A stretch of 21,743 nucleotides of DNA, taken from contig JAAOMT010000657.1 of NCBI GenBank assembly GCA_016748015.1, positions 609,227-630,969 on the forward strand, written 5' to 3'. Numbering within the stretch: position 1 is the first letter of the stretch; the number at the start of each line of letters is the position of its first letter. This stretch comes from Geosiphon pyriformis (taxonomy: Eukaryota > Glomeromycota > Glomeromycetes > Archaeosporales > Geosiphonaceae). Positions 18,392-21,743 of the stretch are shown one piece after another. The notes under the pieces were generated by a model. It was not told the origin of the DNA and made no database searches. It saw nothing but the letters and a program-made list of their open reading frames with translations. Made by a program: the position numbers and the translations under genes.

Positions 18392-18889
18392 TTAAGGCAA
18401 AATAAGCTTTGTATTCAAGAGACCAAATCTTTGTATAAGAGTTTTGGCTCTTCTTGCAATGGTCAAAACTCTTGGGACATCTAAACGTATAATGCCCAAA
18501 ATTTCCACTTGTATCTCTGAAGTTGTTTTCTTCATAAGCTTCATTTCTTCTATGATTTTACCAAGACAACCATAGAGTTCTAATTGTTTTTTATATGACA
18601 AGTTTTTGTCTATGGGCAAAATTTTTTTAATCGTTTTTCCAATTGTCATAGAAGGTGTAAGTATTGTTGCTGTTATGCTTTCCAGCAAATACTTATCCAT
18701 TTTGCTACCAATTCTTTCTCTTCTGGTAGTGGTTTTCTTTGGTCTAATAACAGTATGTGTTCCACTGTTATCAATTATGGTGGTTTGTTTTCCAATAGTC
18801 AGAGTAGCATTTAGATAATTTTTGATCCAGTACTCATGGAAAGTGTAGAAAGTGTTTTGAATGTTTTGATCTAGAAAATAATTGTTCAT
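18392..18889 (-). CDS. Element 2 extra ORF downstream of Pol, unknown function
   Basis: The open frame runs from 18985 to 18392, but its first ATG is at 18889, giving 165 residues. The upstream part, overlapping the Pol end (18931-18985), begins without an ATG. The protein is basic and hydrophilic, with no signal peptide or membrane segment, so it does not look like an Env. Segments include TFHEYWIKNYLNATLTIG, KKTTTRRERIGSKMDKYLL, and a C-terminal EILGIIRLDVPRVLTIARRA. It sits between integrase and the polypurine tract and is free of stops even though Pol upstream has two. That suggests either recent constraint or chance. It could be expressed by spliced or readthrough RNA. I do not recognise a family. 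Confidence 0.45.
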   Translation of the reverse strand: MNNYFLDQNIQNTFYTFHEYWIKNYLNATLTIGKQTTIIDNSGTHTVIRPKKTTTRRERIGSKMDKYLLESITATILTPSMTIGKTIKKILPIDKNLSYKKQLELYGCLGKIIEEMKLMKKTTSEIQVEILGIIRLDVPRVLTIARRAKTLIQRFGLLNTKLILP

Positions 18890-18930
18890 GTTGATTGAAG
18901 ATACCTCTGTTTTGGGAATGGTGCATTTAT

Positions 18931-20394
18931 TTATATCTGATTTTTGTTGATCATTTGGGTCGGTATTACCACAACAGATAACCAATCAGGTTGTTTGTGA
19001 TATTTCTTAAGTCGTGTGCCATAAACAGAGCAATCATTGAAGATTGTTCTATATTGATCTTGTAAGATATAAGAATCATTGTTCAAAACTTTGTTGACTA
19101 TAAAGGGTCTTTTCCACTGGCTAGAGAATTTATCACCATAGACATTGTCTCTGTCTGAATGGTATTCTAAAACTAAGTTACCAACACTTAAGAAAAGTGT
19201 TTTATATGTTTTCTTTTTCTTAAGCTTCTTTTGGAATTGTTTTATCTTTTCAAAGACAATTATCTGTGCTTCTACTAATGAGTCAAGAATAGTACCAAGT
19301 TTTCTTTGCAAAATGTTTTCGTAATTCCCTATTGTTATTTCTTCAAAGAGTATTGTCTCAATGTCAGTTTCTATTGGTAGGGCTGCCATTTGTCCATAGA
19401 GTAGATAAAAGAATTCATAACTTGTTATGTCATGATTCACAGTTCTATAAGCAAACAAAGCTGAAGGCAGTACTTTGTTCCATAAGTTTGTTTCTTTGCT
19501 GGTTTTGGCTAGGGTTTTACATAGTGTTCTATTAAAACGTTCTACTAGGTCATTTGTTTGAGGGTAATAAGGAGAAGAAAGTTTGTGACATATTCCCATT
19601 TTTCTACAAAGTTCTTCAACAAGTGTACTGAGAAAAGCTCTTCCTCTGTCAGATAAAAGTTCTTTGGGGCAGCCATGACGACAAATAATATCTTCATAAA
19701 TGAAATTGGCTATTGAGACTGCTGTTTGGTTTGGAGTGGCTCTTGCTTCTACTCACTTTGTAAGATAGTCAGTAGTTGTGATAATGTATCTGTTGCCATC
19801 AGGAGTTATTGTTAAAGGTCCAACAATATCTATACCAATTCTGTCAAAAGGTTGACCAACAGAGATTAGATGGATATCTTCTTTGTGATTGGGTTTTCTT
19901 CTTCTTTGGCAGATATCACAGATTTTGATGTATTTAGCAATGTCTTTTCCTAAGGTAGGCCAATAATAGCGAGCTAGAGTTTTCTGAATTGTTTTTGTTT
20001 TTCCAAAGTGTCCAGCTAATGAATCAGTATGCATATTGTAGATCACAATTTCTTTTTCTTCAAATCTGATGACTCTCTGGGGGCAGTCAGGATTTTTTCT
20101 ATTTCTTTTATAAAGTTGGTTCTGACAAATCAAATAAAAATTTGATTGTTTGTGCAAATGTTCTCTTTGTTGTCGTGTGTATTTCAGTGGGTATTGTCTT
20201 TTACCCAAAAATTCTATTAAGGCAGAGTAGTTGTCCAAGTCTATTATCATGTTTGTTAAAAAGAGGGAATTACTAATAATTAAGTTGGTTTTGTTTGAGA
20301 GAGTTGTTCTGTTACTGGATGGTAAATCTGGAGAGAGCATCGGCATTTTGATGTTTAGCTTCTTTGCAATGTTGAATATCATAGTCAAATTCAT
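18931..20394 (-). pseudogene. Element 2 integrase, one internal stop
   Basis: One frame runs from the end of RNase H to TAA/TGA-type stop 18931-18933, broken only by TGA 19753-19755, which follows DYLTK where KWVEA would be usual, so a Trp codon was lost. The H2C2 domain shows HTDSLAGHFG and CDICQRRR. The DDE core shows IGIDIVGPL, LLSDRGRAF and NDLVERFNRTL, so all three acidic residues are present. The C-terminal part has LSVGNLVLEYH and FSSQWKRPFIV, a GPY/F-like module, and ends YHKQPDWLS plus a short tail. The shift from the RNase H frame lies at 20324-20326, where a run of three A's (plus strand) probably gained one base. Confidence 0.88.
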
Positions 20395-21512
20395 CTAAGT
20401 GGAATATCTAGCGAGTTATCTGTTTGTGTTCTAGCCTCTTTTTGTTGTACAGCCAAACCAAAGCTTGGTGATCTGTTACCACCAAAAACTTCATACCAAG
20501 AAGATACTTGCTCCAGTAACTGGTGGACCATACTACTGCTAAGCATTCTTGTTCAGTGACTGAATAGTTCTGTTCTGCTGGGAAAAAAGTTCTACTGGCA
20601 TAGGCTATGGCATGTTCTTTGCCATTTTCATCTTTCTGGAAGAGAACAGCACCAAGTTTAAAGCCAGATGCATCAGTGTGAAGGATAAAGGGTCGATCTA
20701 GATCAGGTTGCTTGAGGATGGATTCTGTAACCAGTTTTTCCTTTAAAGTTTTAAAGGCTTTTTGCTGATGTGTTCCCCAATGGTAATTGACATTTTTCCT
20801 GAGTAGCTGATTGAAAGAAGAGGCGATTTTGGAAAAATCCTTGACAAATTTGCGATAATAAGAGGCCAAACCAAGAAAAGAGCATAGTTCATGAATATTC
20901 ATTAGTTGTTTAATGTTTTGGATTTTTTCAACTTTGGCTGGGTCAGAAAAAATTCCATCTTTTGTAATAAGATGACCAAAGAACTGGGTGGATTGTCTTT
21001 CAAAGAAAGATTTGATTGGGTTAATTTTGAGACCAGCATTTCTGAAGAGGTCAAAAACCTTTTGCAAATGTTCCAGGTGTTTATCCCAGGTTTTTGAGTA
21101 TACTATTATGTCATCCAAATAGACTAGAACAAAGTTTTCTTTGACTGATTCAAATACTTTATCCATTAAGCATTGAAAGGTGGGAGGAGTGTTAGTAAAA
21201 CCAAAAGGCATGACTGTAAATTCATAGGTGCCATATTTAGTGATGAAGACAGTTTTTTTTCTGCTTTCTGGATCCATCTCTACTTGCCAAAATCCAGCAG
21301 TTAAGTCGATAATTGAGAAGAAAGCAGCATCTTTGAATTGGTCTAACATTGCATCAATCTTGGGAAGTGGGTACATGTCTCTTTCAGTGATGGCATTTAA
21401 TTGGCAATAGTCAACACAGAAGTGTAATGTTCTACCTTTTTTGGATACCACTACAACTGGGAAAGCCCATTCACTCTTGGTTTCTTGTATGAATCTAAGT
21501 TCTTTTATCTGG
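20335..21512 (-). pseudogene. Element 2 RT and RNase H, N-truncated, one stop
   Basis: Readable from 21512 (IQETKSEWAFPVVVVSKK) through LHFCVDYCQLN, FFSIIDLTAGFWQVEMD, VMPFGFTNTPPTFQ and the intact YLDD active site (VLVYLDDIIVYSK), to FLGLASYYRKFVKDFSKIA. RNase H follows with LHTDASGFKLGAVLF, VTEQECLAVVWS and VVTDHQAL, keeping the acidic residues. TAG at 20408-20410 replaces a Trp before IFHLDEFDYDIQH, and the frame then continues to NADALSR. The RT fingers before WAFP are missing because of the break at 21512; an in-frame TAA sits at that junction. Confidence 0.9.
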
Positions 21513-21743
21513 TGTTACCAGTAGAATTTTAGCTATTAATTAGCATGAAATTTCCTTTATAATTCCTATCATTAATTAGCATATATTATTATCGTTTCGA
21601 ATTTCACTTATTATTTAATCAAATTAGCAATTATCATCATTTAATCAATAACCCGATTTGGACCATAGAAATTGAGATGATCAATTTACACAATACCCTG
21701 AACCATATAACATAGCAAAAATTCGCCGAAATTAATGGAAATT
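21513..21743. other. Foreign AT-rich DNA at element 2 break, possible LTR end
   Basis: RT similarity stops exactly where the plus strand reads TGTTACCAG. The sequence beyond has a different, AT-rich character with no Pol frame. It contains a repeated 12-mer ATTAATTAGCAT (21534 and 21571 areas) and several TTTAATCAA blocks. A TG start with a preceding TCTGG would fit the terminus of another LTR element inserted into element 2, but the other end is outside the window. A simple deletion junction is the alternative. Confidence 0.4.

Larger units (their letters stand above)
17561..21512 (-). mobile_element. Element 2: younger Ty3/Gypsy element nested in element A
   Basis: It lies in the same orientation as element A. 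Visible parts on the minus strand are RT (from a break at 21512), RNase H, integrase, an overlapping extra ORF, polypurine tract and an intact-looking 3' LTR. It interrupts element A's protease at 17560, so it is younger, and it carries only two internal stops and one likely frameshift. RT motifs before WAFPVVV, the protease, gag and the 5' LTR are missing. Either another insertion at 21513 splits it, or it is truncated there. GCTGT before 17561 would be its left target duplication. Confidence 0.88.

Noticed and set aside
18606-18818. Plus-strand hydrophobic ORF that looks like a membrane protein
   Set aside because: It is the antisense shadow of the minus-strand ORF at 18392-18889.
18392-18985. 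Envelope gene for the extra ORF of element 2
   Set aside because: There is no signal peptide, membrane segment or furin-like site; the protein looks soluble and basic.

Overview
The window looks like repeat-rich nuclear DNA of a fungus, most likely a Glomeromycotina (arbuscular mycorrhizal) species close to Rhizophagus irregularis. This rests on two things: the low GC content, and retroelement proteins that match, from memory, a Ty3/Gypsy-type Pol with an internal dUTPase domain and LINE proteins I associate with that lineage. No search was run. I see no convincing host gene, tRNA, rRNA, CRISPR array or bacterial-type signal.

Layout. 1-2200: ordinary AT-rich non-coding DNA with a 51-bp-period direct repeat, an AAT microsatellite inside a doubtful small ORF, and a long pyrimidine tract. 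2213-9570: extremely AT-rich DNA (sampled 60-base lines hold only 4-5 G or C). About 2.2 kb of it (4441-6650) can be aligned by eye to the better preserved retroelement further right, almost every difference being C-to-T or G-to-A. Two more pieces are decayed copies of the same LTR: an inverted one at 8708-9123 and a direct one at 9124-9566. A 5'-truncated LINE tail (7598-8211), of normal GC and flanked by a 9-bp duplication, has landed inside this decayed DNA. 9570-10718: the ORF1 part of a LINE, broken by stop codons. 10719-17560: element A, a minus-strand LTR retrotransposon with its 3' LTR (10719-11594) and the order protease, Cys-rich region, dUTPase, RT, RNase H, integrase. It is dead, with more than fifteen in-frame stops, two frameshifts and altered catalytic residues. 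17561-21512: element 2, a younger minus-strand Ty3/Gypsy element inserted into A's protease. It has a clean 703-bp 3' LTR with a 12-bp tandem array, an extra downstream ORF, integrase, RNase H and RT. It is broken off inside RT at 21512, where unrelated AT-rich DNA starts with TGTTACC.

Reading. The window is a nest of insertions whose order can be read from what interrupts what: inverted LTR, then direct LTR, then LINE, then element A, then element 2, then perhaps a further element. Decay is extreme in the oldest layers, moderate in element A and slight in element 2. The same transition signature (W codons to TAG/TGA/TAA, Q and R codons to stops, D to N, E to K, G to E/R/D) runs through every layer and is not limited to CpG. 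The best candidate for an undescribed system is therefore a RIP-like, strand-symmetric C-to-T mutational process acting on repeats in this genome. The dUTPase-bearing Pol and the extra ORF of element 2 are secondary points of interest.
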